DNA of 64,000 nucleotides, from NCBI GenBank assembly GCA_004293365.1, contig RDYN01000041.1, positions 62,001 through 126,000 on the forward strand. Direction: 5' to 3'. Shown here piece by piece: positions 1 through 9,283 of this stretch (the first letter of the stretch is position 1; every line of letters starts with the position of its first letter). This stretch comes from Oscillatoriales cyanobacterium (lineage in GTDB: Bacteria; Cyanobacteriota; Cyanobacteriia; Cyanobacteriales; Microcoleaceae). The position numbers were made by a program, and so were the translations under genes. The notes beneath the pieces were generated by a model. It saw only the letters and a program-made list of their open reading frames with translations. It was not told where the DNA came from and made no database searches.

Positions 1-960
1 CTTCAGCAGCGGGAAACCTGCGATCGTCCAAGATGCGGGCGCTACGGCAGGAACCAAGGCTAGCGGCAACCACTGACCGAGTAGGTATCTAATCTTACCA
101 AAAAACGGCGTAAATAGCTCAGTCAGCAACCGCCCCGGATTGCTAACCATTCCCCAAAGAATTTCCAGCGTCGAAGCTTCATCTCCATCGGCATATTGAC
201 CGAAGCGTTCCATCATAAACCGCTGGGAGATATCAGCAGAAAACAAAGGCATAATCAAATTAGTTAGCGCGATCGTGTAACCAAAACTGAGAATGCAGAC
301 AGCCAAACCAGTCCGAGGGTAGCGCCGGCTCAAAATCATGTAAGCCCCCACGCCAAACAACACAATTCCCGAATCTTCTCGCACGGCCAAAATTAAAGTT
401 GCCAGAATCCCAAACAGCGGCCAAGCGCGCTTCTCCATCGCCAGCAGCAAGCCGAAGACATAAAGCGGAATTTGACAAACATCGTGAAAATTGCCCATAG
501 TCGGGCCGATAACCGCGTTAGCTGCGTAATAGCTCACCACAATTGTCGCCGACAACCGCGGTTCTAGATGGTGTCTGGCGAGAGCGTACAAAACTAAACC
601 AGCCGCTGTAATTAAAGTCACCTGCAACACCGTCAAAGTGACTGGCGAGGGGAACAGCGAGTAAATTGGCAGCCACAGCATTAGGGCCGGGGTGAAATGC
701 TGCCCCAACCGATAGTAGGATACTTCCGGGAGCTGGTTGTCATGAACGACATTAGTGGACAAAGCCGAAGACAGGGAACTCTCAAACAAGTGACCCCGAG
801 TGCCGTTCCAAAAAAGTTGATTGAAAATGCCTTGGTCGTAGGTAGCGTAGAAGTTGTAGTAGCGGTGCAGCGTCAGCAGCAGGCACAGCACAAAAAAGGC
901 GATCGCCACTTTAACCACTACCTGCAGCGACTCATTTTTCTTCCATCTCAAAAATGTCAT
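1..960 (-). CDS. DUF2079 family membrane protein, C-terminus beyond the window
   Basis: An open frame of 320 codons starts at the ATG at 960-958 and runs off the window edge, so the C-terminal part is missing. Reading the minus strand gives a basic start, a first membrane segment (about residues 15-32), then the motif YDQGIFNQLFWNG near residue 40 and GQHFTPALMLWLP near residue 87, followed by several further hydrophobic segments. This pattern matches the DUF2079 family of polytopic membrane proteins, which resemble glycosyltransferases of the GT-C fold; no substrate is established. An in-frame TGA six codons upstream of the ATG limits the start. I see no clear ribosome binding site. It is divergent from sasA, separated by about 90 bases. 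Family assignment is from recalled motifs; activity is unknown. Confidence 0.8.
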   Translation of the reverse strand, partial: MTFLRWKKNESLQVVVKVAIAFFVLCLLLTLHRYYNFYATYDQGIFNQLFWNGTRGHLFESSLSSALSTNVVHDNQLPEVSYYRLGQHFTPALMLWLPIYSLFPSPVTLTVLQVTLITAAGLVLYALARHHLEPRLSATIVVSYYAANAVIGPTMGNFHDVCQIPLYVFGLLLAMEKRAWPLFGILATLILAVREDSGIVLFGVGAYMILSRRYPRTGLAVCILSFGYTIALTNLIMPLFSADISQRFMMERFGQYADGDEASTLEILWGMVSNPGRLLTELFTPFFGKIRYLLGQWLPLALVPAVAPASWTIAGFPLLK

Positions 961-1048
961 TGGCCCGCCGTAATGAAATCATCGGACAATAGCATAAATC
1001 TAAAGTAAGTATTAAATTAAAGTAGAAGTGAAATAACTCGGCTCGGCA

Positions 1049-2287
1049 ATGGTCAATTATTTTCACCCGATCGAAAAAGTCAACAGCGTCAATCCGACAC
1101 CCGGCACCGGCGACACCGACTGTTCTCCCGAACAGGCGGCAAATTCCGCACCGCTTTTACAGCTTTTGCTGTTCGTAGACAAGCGTCCCTCTTCCAGGGA
1201 ACAGACCAGACACATCCGCAAGTACCTAAAGGATTTGAAGGCAGAGTGCGAATTTGAGCTTCAAGTCATCGACGTAGGAGAACAGCCGGATTTAGCCGAA
1301 CACTTTAAACTCGTAGCCACTCCCTCCCTGCTCAAAATTCATCCCGAGCCCAGACAAACTCTCGCCGGCAGCAATTTGATCGCCCAACTCGAACACTCGT
1401 GGCCCCGCTGGAAGCGTTCTGTAGAAGAATACGCTGCTCAGCAGCAGTCAGCGGAGGCTCTGGCTGCCAATCTGGTAGACCCAAAACCCATCTATTCCGT
1501 TGCTTGCGCCACCGAACTCGTGCAGCTTGCGGATGAAGTTTTTCGGCTCAAACAGGAAAAAGAACACCTGCAAGAGCAGTTGCAGTTGAAAGACCGGATT
1601 ATTGCGATGCTGGCTCACGACTTACGCAATCCCTTGACAGCCGCATCTTTGGCTTTGGAAACTTTGGAGTCAAATCAGAAGGTGAAGGAGGGGCAAAAGT
1701 CCCGTTTGACACCGACTCTAGCGGCTCATTTGATGAAACAAGCCCGCCGCCAAATCCGAATTGTCGATCGCATGATTACAGATATCCTGCAAGCAGCACG
1801 GGGTACTAACGCTCAACTCCACATTGAACCCAAAAAAATCGAACTGAGGGGAATTTGTCAAGATGTAATCCTGCAATTTGCCGACAAATTTCAGGCTAAA
1901 AGTCTGAATTTAGAAACAGACATTCCCGCAGATTTGCCCTTGGTTTATGCCGATCCCGATCGCATCAAACAAGTCATGGTCAACCTGCTGGACAACGCCA
2001 GCAAGTACACGCCAGAACAAGGAACTGTTAATCTTTCTATTCTCCACCGCACCGCTTACAAAGTTCAAGTCAGCATTTGCAATAGCGGCCCTGGAATTCC
2101 CGAAGAAGATTGTGCGAGCATTTTTGAAGACAGCTATCGCTTGCAGCGAGATAAATCAAAAGACGGTTACGGCATTGGGCTGTCTTTGTGTCAAGGGATC
2201 GTCCGCGCCCACTACGGTCAAATTTGGGTAGACTCCGTACCCGATCGAGGCAGTTGTTTTCACTTTACCTTGCCTATTCAAAAATAG
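1049..2287 (+). CDS. sasA: Clock-output histidine kinase SasA
   Basis: 412 residues. The N-terminal part (about 35-125) is a KaiB-like thioredoxin-fold domain ([36 protein letters not shown]). A coiled linker (about 165-185) leads to the dimerisation/phosphotransfer helix [14 protein letters not shown] with the phosphoacceptor at His190, then the ATPase domain with N box ([12 protein letters not shown]), G1 box ([10 protein letters not shown]) and G2 box (GYGIGLSLC). In cyanobacteria SasA binds KaiC through the KaiB-like domain and passes phosphate to RpaA, so it carries circadian output to transcription. Length fits the family, slightly extended at the N-terminus. It stands alone; kaiABC and rpaA are not in the window, as is usual. 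Identification is firm because the KaiB-like sensor plus HisKA/HATPase pair is diagnostic. Confidence 0.95.
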   Translation: MVNYFHPIEKVNSVNPTPGTGDTDCSPEQAANSAPLLQLLLFVDKRPSSREQTRHIRKYLKDLKAECEFELQVIDVGEQPDLAEHFKLVATPSLLKIHPEPRQTLAGSNLIAQLEHSWPRWKRSVEEYAAQQQSAEALAANLVDPKPIYSVACATELVQLADEVFRLKQEKEHLQEQLQLKDRIIAMLAHDLRNPLTAASLALETLESNQKVKEGQKSRLTPTLAAHLMKQARRQIRIVDRMITDILQAARGTNAQLHIEPKKIELRGICQDVILQFADKFQAKSLNLETDIPADLPLVYADPDRIKQVMVNLLDNASKYTPEQGTVNLSILHRTAYKVQVSICNSGPGIPEEDCASIFEDSYRLQRDKSKDGYGIGLSLCQGIVRAHYGQIWVDSVPDRGSCFHFTLPIQK

Positions 2288-2312
2288 TTGACAGTTGTCC
2301 CGAAGGAAGAAG

Positions 2313-2372
2313 GAAGTTCGGCAACGAAGCAGTGTACGGGATGTAACGGATGTAACGGATGTAACGGATTTC
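2313..2372. repeat. Dispersed GTAACGGAT repeat, copy 1
   Basis: Just after sasA the sequence reads GAAGTTCGGCAACG and then GTAACGGAT three times in tandem, within purine-rich GGAAGAAGGAAG stretches. The same composite (purine run, GTTCGGCAACGGATT, GTAACGGAT x2-3) recurs at 9491-9545 and 38835-38880 on the opposite strand and at 34676-34731 inside the helicase gene. Confidence 0.75.
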
Positions 2373-2422
2373 AGGAATAAGGAAGAAGGAAGAGTTGACA
2401 GTTTACCCGGGGACAGTTGATA

Positions 2423-2480
2423 ATCCAAAATCCAAAATCCAAAATTCAAAATCCAAAATCCAAAATCCAAAATCCAAAAT
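2423..2480. repeat. Heptamer tandem array (CCAAAAT)n
   Basis: About eight copies of the seven-base unit CCAAAAT, one carrying a C to T change, lie between sasA and the Nudix gene. This is a short tandemly repeated repetitive (STRR) array of the kind known from filamentous cyanobacteria. Confidence 0.85.
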
Positions 2481-2529
2481 CGTTTGGCAGTTGATGGTTA
2501 ATAGTTGCAACCGAATTTGACATCACAGT

Positions 2530-2934
2530 TCAATTTGAACGCAGGGCAGCGATAATCTGTTCGTTTGCTTTGGGAAAAGTAAACTGGTCAATTTCGTCGA
2601 GTGTCACCCAGCGAATTTCATCGCATTCGATCGTTTGCGGTTCCCCGCTGATGTAGCGGCAGTGGTGCACGTAAAGCCTCACTGTAAATTTAGTGTAGTC
2701 GTGGTCAATTGTAATCAGGCGATCGCCCACTTCTACAACAATCCCCAACTCCTCCATAATTTCCCGTTGTATGCAAGCTTCGATCGTTTCCCCCGGCTCT
2801 ATTTTACCCCCCGGAAACTCCCAAAAACCGCCGTGCAGTCCGTGTTGTCGGCGCTTGTCAATCAAAATTTGTTGGCGATCGTTCCAGATTGCAGCAACGC
2901 CGATAACTTTGTGGGCAACAGGAGTAAGAGACAT
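2530..2934 (-). CDS. mutT: MutT-type Nudix hydrolase (8-oxo-dGTP diphosphatase)
   Basis: 134 residues starting at ATG 2934. A complete Nudix box is present: [24 protein letters not shown] is read as G(x5)E(x7)REUxEEUGU at about residues 40-63, which binds the catalytic magnesium. The surrounding residues ([19 protein letters not shown], then [22 protein letters not shown]) match short MutT proteins that hydrolyse 8-oxo-dGTP to the monophosphate and so keep oxidised guanine out of DNA. Length is typical of MutT. It is isolated between two heptamer arrays and converges on sasA. Other Nudix substrates are possible because the family is promiscuous, but FWEFPGGK with the short length favours MutT. 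Confidence 0.88.
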   Translation of the reverse strand: MSLTPVAHKVIGVAAIWNDRQQILIDKRRQHGLHGGFWEFPGGKIEPGETIEACIQREIMEELGIVVEVGDRLITIDHDYTKFTVRLYVHHCRYISGEPQTIECDEIRWVTLDEIDQFTFPKANEQIIAALRSN

Positions 2935-2941
2935 ATTTGGT

Positions 2942-3050
2942 AATTGGGAATTGGGAATTGGGAATTGGGAATTGGGAATTGGGAATTGGGAATTGCGAAT
3001 TGGGAATTGCGAATTGGGAATTGCGAATTGCGAATTGCGAATTGGGAATT
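2942..3050. repeat. Heptamer tandem array (GGGAATT)n with GCGAATT variants
   Basis: About fifteen uninterrupted seven-base units directly upstream of the Nudix gene. The first eight or so are GGGAATT; later units alternate with GCGAATT. The array lies within 10 bases of the mutT start codon, so it occupies the promoter and leader region of that gene. Confidence 0.9.
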
Positions 3051-3116
3051 TAAGAATAATATCAATAATTATTCAATTATTTAATCTAAAATCCAAAATC
3101 TAAAATCTAAAATCTT

Positions 3117-3142
3117 AAGCCCCCATCTTGCGAAGGGGGCTT
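3117..3142 (-). terminator. Hairpin downstream of the DUF760 gene
   Basis: AAGCCCCC and GGGGGCTT form an eight-pair stem with a ten-base loop, 33 bases past the stop of the DUF760 gene. On the minus strand it is followed by AAGATTTTAGATTTT, which is only a weak T-tract. It may also be a dispersed repeat, since similar C-rich hairpins are common in cyanobacterial spacers. Confidence 0.4.
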
Positions 3143-3174
3143 GACACTTGTACAAGTTAAATGTTAATAATCAA

Positions 3175-3516
3175 CTAATCATCAGAGCCGTGTCTCTCAC
3201 TAGCTTGGATGGACTTTTCAAAAGTCATTCGCTGTTCGGCATTTTTGAGAAAATAGCCGCTAATCATAGCCGAGGCAAGCAATCTCCCCAAATGTTCGCG
3301 ACTGGTAGTCACTGTCACCCCGAAGTGTTCTGAAGGTAAATTCCCTAAAAGCCCGACAATATTTCGCTCCATTACTTGAAACACTTCGTGAGAAGTAGGC
3401 TTAGACAACTGAGAAACAGTGTCTGGAGCCATTGACTGCACGTATTGCCATAATAAGTTAGTATTTTCTCCGTCTTCTTCAAAGAATTCAGGGGATTTAT
3501 TAGATGAGTTGCTCAC
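3175..3516 (-). CDS. DUF760 domain protein
   Basis: 113 residues. The start is a GTG at 3516-3514 preceded by a strong GGAGG five bases away, which decides the start. The protein has an acidic N-terminus and the conserved block VMERNIVGLLGNLPSEHFGV...ASAMISGYFLKNAEQRMTFEKSI, which is the hallmark of DUF760, a family shared by cyanobacteria and plant plastids with no assigned reaction. There is no signal peptide or membrane segment, so it is expected in the cytoplasm. It lies upstream in the same direction as nothing obvious: the next minus-strand gene, the sigma factor, ends 224 bases before it. Function is unknown. Confidence 0.82.
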   Translation of the reverse strand: MSNSSNKSPEFFEEDGENTNLLWQYVQSMAPDTVSQLSKPTSHEVFQVMERNIVGLLGNLPSEHFGVTVTTSREHLGRLLASAMISGYFLKNAEQRMTFEKSIQASERHGSDD

Positions 3517-3689
3517 GAGTACCTCCGTTTCAGAGACAGCTTGTTATTTTAGACGCGGGCGGTTAAATTAAATAACCCTTATCCGATCGCTGCTGATATT
3601 TATTACCAAGTAATTACTAATGTAGCAGGACAGTCGCAGCAACCAAGTGGGCACAACCGAATCAAAGGCGGCGGTTTTTACGATTTTAG

Positions 3690-3735
3690 ATTGGGGAATG
3701 GCGATCGCGTGTGTCCCGATCGCACAATCCCCAAT
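3690..3735 (-). terminator. Long hairpin after the sigma factor gene
   Basis: ATTGGGGA pairs with TCCCCAAT and, inside, GCGATCG pairs with CGATCGC (two HIP1 cores). It ends five bases past the sigma factor stop codon. No long T-tract follows on the minus strand, so it may be a terminator or an mRNA-stabilising structure. Confidence 0.4.
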
Positions 3736-3739
3736 TGTG

Positions 3740-4699
3740 CTAGCTGGCTAGATAATCGTTGATATCTTGCTTGCGCTTGCGGAGTTTGGTCAAAGCTTCC
3801 CGTTCAATTTGCCGCACCCGTTCCCGACTGATGTTGAGACGATCGCCTATTTTTGCCAAAGTTAAAGTTTGGCCGTCTTCTAAACCGAACCGCAAAGCCA
3901 GGACTTCTCGCTGTTGCTGAGTCAGTTCCGCCATCAGTTGGTCTAAGTCAGTCCGCAGGGAAGCTTGCAGGGCAAAATCTTCCGGGGTAGTACCGGTATC
4001 TTCCAACAAATCGCCCAACTCAGTATCTTGATTGTCTCCCACGCGCAAGTCCAGTGAAAGTGGCAGGCGCGCGCGATCGAGATATTCGCGAATTTGCTTG
4101 GGAGTCAAGTCTAACTCTGACGCCAATTCAGCAGCAGTAGCCGAGCGGCCGAGCTGTTGAGCTAGCTGGCGCTGAGCCTTTTTAATTTTGTTGAGTTTTT
4201 CGGTAATGTGGATCGGTAAGCGGATGGTGCGGCCTTTTTCGGCGATCGCCCGAGTAATTGCCTGACGGATCCACCAATAAGCATAAGTTGAAAATCTGTA
4301 GCCCTTAGTCGGGTCAAATTTTTCTACTCCGCGCTGCATCCCGATCGTACCTTCCTGAATGAGGTCGAGTAAATCTACGTTGCGTTTGATATATTTTTTG
4401 GCAACAGACACTACCAGGCGGAGGTTAGCTTCCACCATTTGGCGCTTGGCCCTTTCGCCTTGGTCGATCGTCCGCTGCAACTGTTCCTCAGACTGCCCGA
4501 CTGCCTGTGCCCATTCAGCCGCCGTCGGGTTGCGGCCTAACTCTTCGGCTAAAATATTTTTCTCCTGATGCAGTGCGGCTGAGCGCTGTACCTGTTTCCC
4601 GTAGAGTATTTCTTGCTCGTGGGTCAACAGCGGAACGCGACCGATTTCCCGCAAGTAAGCGCGAACAGAATCTGTATCTGAGGACTTAAGAGTTTTCAT
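3740..4699 (-). CDS. RNA polymerase sigma factor, RpoD-like group 2
   Basis: 319 residues from ATG 4699. Region 1.2 is at the start ([21 protein letters not shown]), region 2 contains [37 protein letters not shown] and [19 protein letters not shown] (-10 recognition), region 3 follows [18 protein letters not shown], and region 4 ends with [29 protein letters not shown] (-35 recognition). Region 1.1 is absent and the length is about 320, which marks the non-essential group 2 factors (SigB, SigC, SigD, SigE type) of cyanobacteria rather than the primary SigA. Which paralogue it is cannot be settled by eye; SigB or SigD is most likely from length and the C-terminal ending. It would redirect transcription under stress, light or nutrient change. 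No anti-sigma gene is adjacent. Confidence 0.93.
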   Translation of the reverse strand: MKTLKSSDTDSVRAYLREIGRVPLLTHEQEILYGKQVQRSAALHQEKNILAEELGRNPTAAEWAQAVGQSEEQLQRTIDQGERAKRQMVEANLRLVVSVAKKYIKRNVDLLDLIQEGTIGMQRGVEKFDPTKGYRFSTYAYWWIRQAITRAIAEKGRTIRLPIHITEKLNKIKKAQRQLAQQLGRSATAAELASELDLTPKQIREYLDRARLPLSLDLRVGDNQDTELGDLLEDTGTTPEDFALQASLRTDLDQLMAELTQQQREVLALRFGLEDGQTLTLAKIGDRLNISRERVRQIEREALTKLRKRKQDINDYLAS

Positions 4700-5039
4700 G
4701 AGCTTTTCCCGCTGAGGATCTGTGCCTCTAAAGGTTTGTCGGATAGCAAACCTCTAGCTTTAGCTAGGAAGGAAAGCGGGCGGGGACTTGCGCTTTGCTT
4801 CCATTTAAAGAGGCTTAATTTTATGGTAGCTAGCTGCTACTCCCAGTCAGCACCCTCTCAGGTTAGGTTTTGCTTGGGCGTGCAAAATGCTACTTATGTT
4901 AAGAATCTTAACATTTCTGAGAGCAGTTGGCTATATTTCTTTACATTTATTTCATGGAAGCGTGGACTGTTGCTACGAGAGTACCCGCTTTCCTAGCTTT
5001 GCAGTTGCATCATATTAAACAAAATCGGGTAAATCTCAG

Positions 5040-5113
5040 AGGGGGAGATGGGGAGATGGGGGGATGGGGGGATGAGGAGAGGGGGAGAGGGGGAGAGGGG
5101 GAGAGGGGGAGAT
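5040..5113. repeat. Purine-rich GGGGAGA/GGGGGAT tandem array
   Basis: Degenerate seven-base units GGGGAGA, GGGGGAT and GAGAGGG repeat about ten times on one strand. The strand is almost pure purine, so it could form triplex or quadruplex structures. Confidence 0.8.
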
Positions 5114-5172
5114 GGCATTGGTGTCAACAACCAGGTCAAACGTCGTCACAGACGGCTGTTTGACGATTAAGC

Positions 5173-5257
5173 CCTGATCCCCCCTAGGCCCCCTTAGGAA
5201 GGGGGGGACTGGCACAACTCAAAGTCCCCCGACTATACGGGGGATTTAGGGGGATCT
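5173..5257. repeat. Palindromic element, GATCCCCC...GGGGGATC ends
   Basis: The outer arms GATCCCCC(C)TA and TAGGGGGATC are complementary, with inner AGGGGGG/CCCCC blocks and AGT/ACT symmetry. The layout is that of a small non-coding mobile palindrome (MITE or REP-like) frequent in cyanobacterial spacers. Confidence 0.6.
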
Positions 5258-5466
5258 AGACTCGGCTCTAAGCGAGATTTATCAAGGGTTTCAGCCTTAA
5301 GTTGACACGCCTTGGGGAGAGGGGAGATGCTCTCAGATGCTTTCCCACAACGCAATTAAAAAATACAATTTAAATACCCAACAGCTTTTCAATACCCTGA
5401 ATTTGAAGTTATAGATATTGATGCACCCGCCCCAACAGATAATGACTGGTGACTGATGACTGATGA

Positions 5467-6243
5467 CTAATGACTTCTTTGTCGCCCCGCTTCGTACAAG
5501 ATGAGGGCGGAGGCGATCGACACATTGAGAGATTCTACACCGCGGCCTAGGGGGATCTGGATTTGTCGATCGGCTAAACTTCTCAATTCTGGCGACAACC
5601 CAGATCCTTCGTTGCCCAAAACGATCAGAGTCGGCACTCGCAAATCAACTTCCCAATAGGTTAAACTGGCGCCGGCGACGGTTGCTAAAATTTGCATTCC
5701 CCGATTTTTATACCCGGAGACTTCGGCGTTTAAATCTGGAGTGACTGCCATTGGCAGCTTAAACCAAGCTCCTGCTGAGGCGCGCAGCACCTTTGGATGG
5801 TCTAAATCGGCGCTGTCTGAGCTCAGCAGCAAGCCGTCGGCATTAGCAGCCGCAGCCGTGCGGACGATCGCCCCTAAGTTGCCGGGATCTTGGATTGTTT
5901 CTAGGGCTATTCCTAACGTTGAGATTTCTGCCGGTTGTGTTGCGGTGCGCGGTGCGGTGGCGATAATGCCGTCGGGTTGGACTGTGGTGGCGATCGACTC
6001 TAATACTTTTGCACTGACTAATTCTGTGCGATCGGCTAAACCAACAATTTGCTCCCACAATTTCCCGTGCCGATCCAGCCATTCGGGAGTGCAGCAAACC
6101 GTTGCTAGGGGGTATTTTGCCGCGCTTGCTTCTTCCAGCAAATGCGTACCTTCGAGTAAAAATAACTGTTGTTCCCTGCGTCCCTTAGAGCTGTGCAGCC
6201 TGCGGATTTCTTTAACTAAGGGGTTTTGAATACTTGTGAGCAT
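5467..6243 (-). CDS. TrmH/SpoU-family RNA 2'-O-methyltransferase
   Basis: 258 residues from ATG 6243. The N-terminal substrate-binding domain begins MLTSIQNPLVKEIRRLHSSKGRREQQLFLLEG, typical of TrmH/RlmB-like proteins. The SPOUT methyltransferase domain carries motif 1 (ALETIQDPGNLGAIVRTAAA, about residue 112 on), motif 2 (LIVLGNEGSGLSPE) and motif 3 (IPLGRGVESLNVSIASALILYE), which form the trefoil knot that binds S-adenosylmethionine. The expected reaction is 2'-O-methylation of a ribose in rRNA or tRNA. The exact target cannot be told from sequence: RlmB (23S G2251) and TrmH-like paralogues share these motifs. The gene lies 77 bases downstream of tRNA-Leu on the same strand. Confidence 0.92.
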   Translation of the reverse strand: MLTSIQNPLVKEIRRLHSSKGRREQQLFLLEGTHLLEEASAAKYPLATVCCTPEWLDRHGKLWEQIVGLADRTELVSAKVLESIATTVQPDGIIATAPRTATQPAEISTLGIALETIQDPGNLGAIVRTAAAANADGLLLSSDSADLDHPKVLRASAGAWFKLPMAVTPDLNAEVSGYKNRGMQILATVAGASLTYWEVDLRVPTLIVLGNEGSGLSPELRSLADRQIQIPLGRGVESLNVSIASALILYEAGRQRSH

Positions 6244-6320
6244 TGTTGTTTAATTCAGCAGAGCGAATGGGGTTAATTGCCTGTATCGGGTTAACCCCAA
6301 ACTTTTTTCTGCCTTGGGAA

Positions 6321-6403
6321 TGCGGAACCCGGGACTTGAACCCGGAAGGCTTGCACCACATGAACCTGAATCATGCGCGTCTACCAATTCCGCCAGTTCC
6401 GCA
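6321..6403 (-). tRNA. tRNA-Leu (CAG)
   Basis: 83 bases on the minus strand. The acceptor stem TGCGGAA/TTCCGCA pairs fully; the D arm holds GGCGGAATTGGTAGACGC, the class II leucine pattern. The anticodon stem CATGA/TCATG encloses TTCAGGT, giving anticodon CAG (6366-6368). A short variable arm GGTGCAAGCC and a perfect T arm CCGGG-TTCAAGT-CCCGG follow. CCA is not encoded. Confidence 0.95.
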
Positions 6404-6581
6404 TCGGTCACAAATTACTACATTACACTATGTTTGCGAGTCTGTCAAGTGTTTTTTGCAATTAATTTTGCAATTAAATTTTTATTCGGCTTCTGGACTG
6501 GGAGTAATATCAAATCCGCTAGCAAAGGAAGAAGGAAGATTTTGTTCCTCCTTCCTTCTTCCCAATTCTATAAAGGCGAAG

Positions 6582-6622
6582 ATGCCCCATGCCCCATGCC
6601 CCATGCCCCATGCCCCATGCCG
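6582..6622. repeat. Heptamer tandem array (GCCCCAT)n
   Basis: Six copies of GCCCCAT lie between tRNA-Leu and the Uma2 gene, 47 bases before its start codon. Confidence 0.85.
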
Positions 6623-6668
6623 ATTATGTTAAAATTGTTTTGGCAGATAGTTCTCACCTCGGCTACCT

Positions 6669-7586
6669 ATGTCTGAGCCATTAATTCTCGATCCGAGTCA
6701 GTTGCCAGATATTAGCAACTTAGTTTTAGAAGACGATACTCCTTTGGACAGCTTCATCAACGAAAAACAGCAGCGATTGCTGACAACGGTTTTATATAGC
6801 GGTGGCGATACGGGGATTACCGTTCCCTTTATTGCGGCGGCAAATGTTGGTTTGTTCAGCAGCATACGTCAACCTGGAATCGCGCCGGATGTTTTTCTCA
6901 GTATGAATATTACTGGTGCTGAGGATTGGTGGGAAAGACAAGTGCGATCGTATTTATTTTGGGAATTTGGCAAACCTCCTGAAATTGCGATCGAAATTGT
7001 TTCCCCAACTCCGGGCAATGAATTGGGCAGCAATTTAATAGACTACGCTAGAATGCGAATTCCGTATTATGTCGTTTACGATCCGCTACGCGAGTTGAGA
7101 GGTAGCACGCTGCGAGTCTTTGAATTGCAGAATCAATCCTACGGGCCCAAAACTGATGCTTGGTTTCCCGAAGTCGGTTTGGGACTCACTCTGTGGGAAG
7201 GTGAATTTGAAAAGGTCACTGGTACTTGGTTGCGCTGGTGCTATCCTAGCGGCGCTCCTATTCCTACAGGCGGCGAACTGGCAGCACAAAAAAATGCTCA
7301 GTTATCTCAAAAAGATGCTCAGTTATCTCAAAAAGATGCTCAGCTATCTCAAAAAGATGCTGAGTTATCTCAAAAAGATGCTCAGTTACTTGAGGAACAA
7401 GCGCGGACTAAACGAGCATTTATCCAGATGATCGAACTCGGTTTGAAACTGAAGTTTGGAGAGGAAGGATTGGTGCTGCTTGATGAAATTTCGGCAATTT
7501 CTGATGTGGGTGTTTTGCAGGCGATCGCCTCTGATACGATCGCAGCCAACAACCTCGATGAAATCCGACAAATTTATCAATCGTAA
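6669..7586 (+). CDS. Uma2-type PD-(D/E)XK nuclease-like protein with QLSQKDA repeats
   Basis: 305 residues. Residues 20-190 form a Uma2 (DUF820) fold: PDVFLSMNI supplies the conserved Asp, EIAIEIVSPTPGNE the following acidic residues of the PD-(D/E)XK core, and MRIPYYVVYDPLRELRG the post-core strand. Uma2 proteins are extremely expanded in cyanobacteria and their biological role is unproven; a nuclease reaction is inferred from the fold. Residues 208-240 are a near-perfect tandem heptapeptide, QLSQKDA, copied about five times (21-base DNA units at 7288-7390), which should form a coiled coil. The tail (FIQMIELGLKLKFGEEGLVLLDEI) is a helical region seen in many Uma2 proteins. It stands alone. 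Confidence 0.85.
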   Translation: MSEPLILDPSQLPDISNLVLEDDTPLDSFINEKQQRLLTTVLYSGGDTGITVPFIAAANVGLFSSIRQPGIAPDVFLSMNITGAEDWWERQVRSYLFWEFGKPPEIAIEIVSPTPGNELGSNLIDYARMRIPYYVVYDPLRELRGSTLRVFELQNQSYGPKTDAWFPEVGLGLTLWEGEFEKVTGTWLRWCYPSGAPIPTGGELAAQKNAQLSQKDAQLSQKDAQLSQKDAELSQKDAQLLEEQARTKRAFIQMIELGLKLKFGEEGLVLLDEISAISDVGVLQAIASDTIAANNLDEIRQIYQS

Positions 7587-7973
7587 TCTTACAAGGTTAG
7601 TAATCTCATCTCTGTTTATAATTTTAAGTGTTTCTGAATTTGCTGTGATTTGAGATATTAGCGGGCGTCGAAATTGTTAAATATTGTGGAGTCATAGGTG
7701 GCTCACTTACTGCTAATTGCTGATTTTTACTCGCTTTCTCTCGGTTCTCTCAGGGGTTTTCAAGATATCTGATTGCAATCAATTCCCTAGGTGCCACCTG
7801 CGGGTGCAGAATGTGCGTGGATGGGCCCGCCGCGCCGGGACACCGACCTCAACCACCGCCAAAAACTCATAATTGCCACAAAAATTCAAAATCCCAAACC
7901 CAAAACTGCCCAATCCCAGTACGATCGATCTAGTTAGCAAAAAATAAGTAAAAACACTACCGGAGTAAATTAT
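7587..7973. other. 387-base spacer before ccsA
   Basis: No open frame of note. The last 120 bases contain degenerate CAAAAAT/CCAAAACC units. A good ribosome binding site (CGGAG) lies nine bases before the ccsA start. I see no RNA gene. Confidence 0.5.
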
Positions 7974-9044
7974 ATGGATCTGGTCGTACTCCAGAACTGG
8001 CTGGACAACATCTCCTTCGCCATCTTGTTCGCAACAATGCTCATTTACTGGGTGGGTACAGCATTCCCCGGCATTCCCTACCTATCAGCCTTGGGAAGCG
8101 CAGGAATGGCCGTCGCCAACCTCTCCATCGCCGCCTTACTCGGTTCTAGGTGGATAGAAGCCGGCTACTTCCCCTTAAGCAACCTTTACGAATCCCTATT
8201 TTTCCTAGTTTGGGGAATCACCGCCATCCACCTAGTCGCGGAAAACATGAGCCGCTCCCGCCTAGTCGGAGCAGCCACATCCCCCGTAGCAATGGCAATA
8301 TCCGCCTTTGCAGCCCTGACTCTGCCCGACACCATGCAATCGGCAGAGCCCCTAGTACCAGCCCTCAAATCCAACTGGCTGATGATGCACGTTAGCGTCA
8401 TGATGCTCAGTTACTCAACTTTAATGGTAGGAGCATTGCTGGCGATCGCATTTTTAATCGTCACCCGCGGCCAAAAAATCGAACTCACAGGTAGTTCCTT
8501 CGGCACCAACGGCAACCGCAACGGCAACTACCGCCTGCAACGCGCTCAAAACCCCGAACCTCAAACCCTAGAAACATTAGCCGACAGCGCCTTAGCTTTC
8601 AGCGAACCATCTTTCAACTCCAACAATAACGGTTTTGGCGCCACCGCAGTCCTAGAATCAGCAACAATTCAAACCGCATCAACCGCCCCAACTCAAACCG
8701 CAGAACTTCTCTCGCCCCAGCGCTTGAATCTAGCAGAAACTCTTGATAACATTAGCTATCGCATCATCGGTTTAGGATTTCCCTTACTCACAGTTGGGAT
8801 TATTGCCGGTGCCGTTTGGGCGAACGAAGCTTGGGGCTCTTACTGGAGTTGGGATCCGAAAGAAACTTGGGCACTGATTACTTGGTTAGTATTTGCAGCC
8901 TACCTGCACGCCCGCATCACTCGCGGCTGGCAGGGAAGACGCCCAGCAATTTTAGCTGGTACAGGTTTTGTAGTAGTTTGGATTTGCTATCTAGGCGTCA
9001 ATCTGTTAGGCAAAGGTTTACATTCCTACGGTTGGTTTTTCTAA
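7974..9044 (+). CDS. ccsA: Cytochrome c biogenesis protein CcsA (heme handling)
   Basis: 356 residues with about eight membrane segments. The tryptophan-rich WWD signature [17 protein letters not shown] (about residues 281-297) binds heme, and conserved histidines that ligate heme are seen in [13 protein letters not shown] (about residue 140) and [11 protein letters not shown] (about residue 313). It is the CcsA subunit of the system II cytochrome c synthase, which with Ccs1/CcsB carries heme across the thylakoid membrane and attaches it to apocytochromes f and c6. Some databases call this protein CcsB. A hydrophilic Asn/Thr-rich insert at about residues 175-255 is variable in the family. The ATG has CGGAG nine bases upstream. 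Its Ccs1 partner is not in the window. Confidence 0.94.
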   Translation: MDLVVLQNWLDNISFAILFATMLIYWVGTAFPGIPYLSALGSAGMAVANLSIAALLGSRWIEAGYFPLSNLYESLFFLVWGITAIHLVAENMSRSRLVGAATSPVAMAISAFAALTLPDTMQSAEPLVPALKSNWLMMHVSVMMLSYSTLMVGALLAIAFLIVTRGQKIELTGSSFGTNGNRNGNYRLQRAQNPEPQTLETLADSALAFSEPSFNSNNNGFGATAVLESATIQTASTAPTQTAELLSPQRLNLAETLDNISYRIIGLGFPLLTVGIIAGAVWANEAWGSYWSWDPKETWALITWLVFAAYLHARITRGWQGRRPAILAGTGFVVVWICYLGVNLLGKGLHSYGWFF

Positions 9045-9216
9045 TTTGTGAGCCACAAATCAGTCCCAGAGAAACGGAATAAATTACCGAATAGGGATTA
9101 ATATAATCTCGAGTTGTAGGCAGCTATTTTCACCAAAACGTGTCAATTTAAGCCTAGAATCATTTGTATCCATTCCTGTCCCTCCTTCTTAATGGCTAGG
9201 CAAGGTGAGACATTAG

Positions 9217-9283
9217 GTAAGTAGTTGGGCTTCAGCCCTCTTTCTTTATACGCATAAAGGAGGCTAAAGCCCAACTACGTACC
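9217..9283. repeat. Palindromic repeat, GTAGTTGGGCTT arms
   Basis: GGTA-GTAGTTGGGCTTCAGCCCTCTTT pairs with AAAGGAGGCTAAAGCCCAACTAC-TACC across a 15-base loop. The arms are about 23 bases with few mismatches. It lies 170 bases past ccsA and could act as its terminator, although it lacks a T-tract and looks like a dispersed element. Confidence 0.7.

Larger units (their letters stand above)
4700..5466. other. 767-base spacer with purine array and palindrome
   Basis: No convincing gene. Short open frames here lack ribosome binding sites and family motifs. The region upstream of the sigma gene (4850-4990) is AT-rich and contains TTAAGAATCTTAA, a perfect 13-base palindrome at about 4899-4911 that could be a regulatory site. 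The remainder holds the purine-rich array and the palindromic repeat listed separately, then non-coding sequence to the rRNA methyltransferase stop. Confidence 0.6.

Noticed and set aside
2942-3050. CRISPR-like regular repeat
   Set aside because: Units are seven bases with no spacers; it is a tandem array, not repeat-spacer structure. No cas genes are in the window.
4736-5163. Small plus-strand frames of 86 and 78 codons
   Set aside because: They lie in AT-rich and purine-repeat DNA, have no ribosome binding site and resemble no family.
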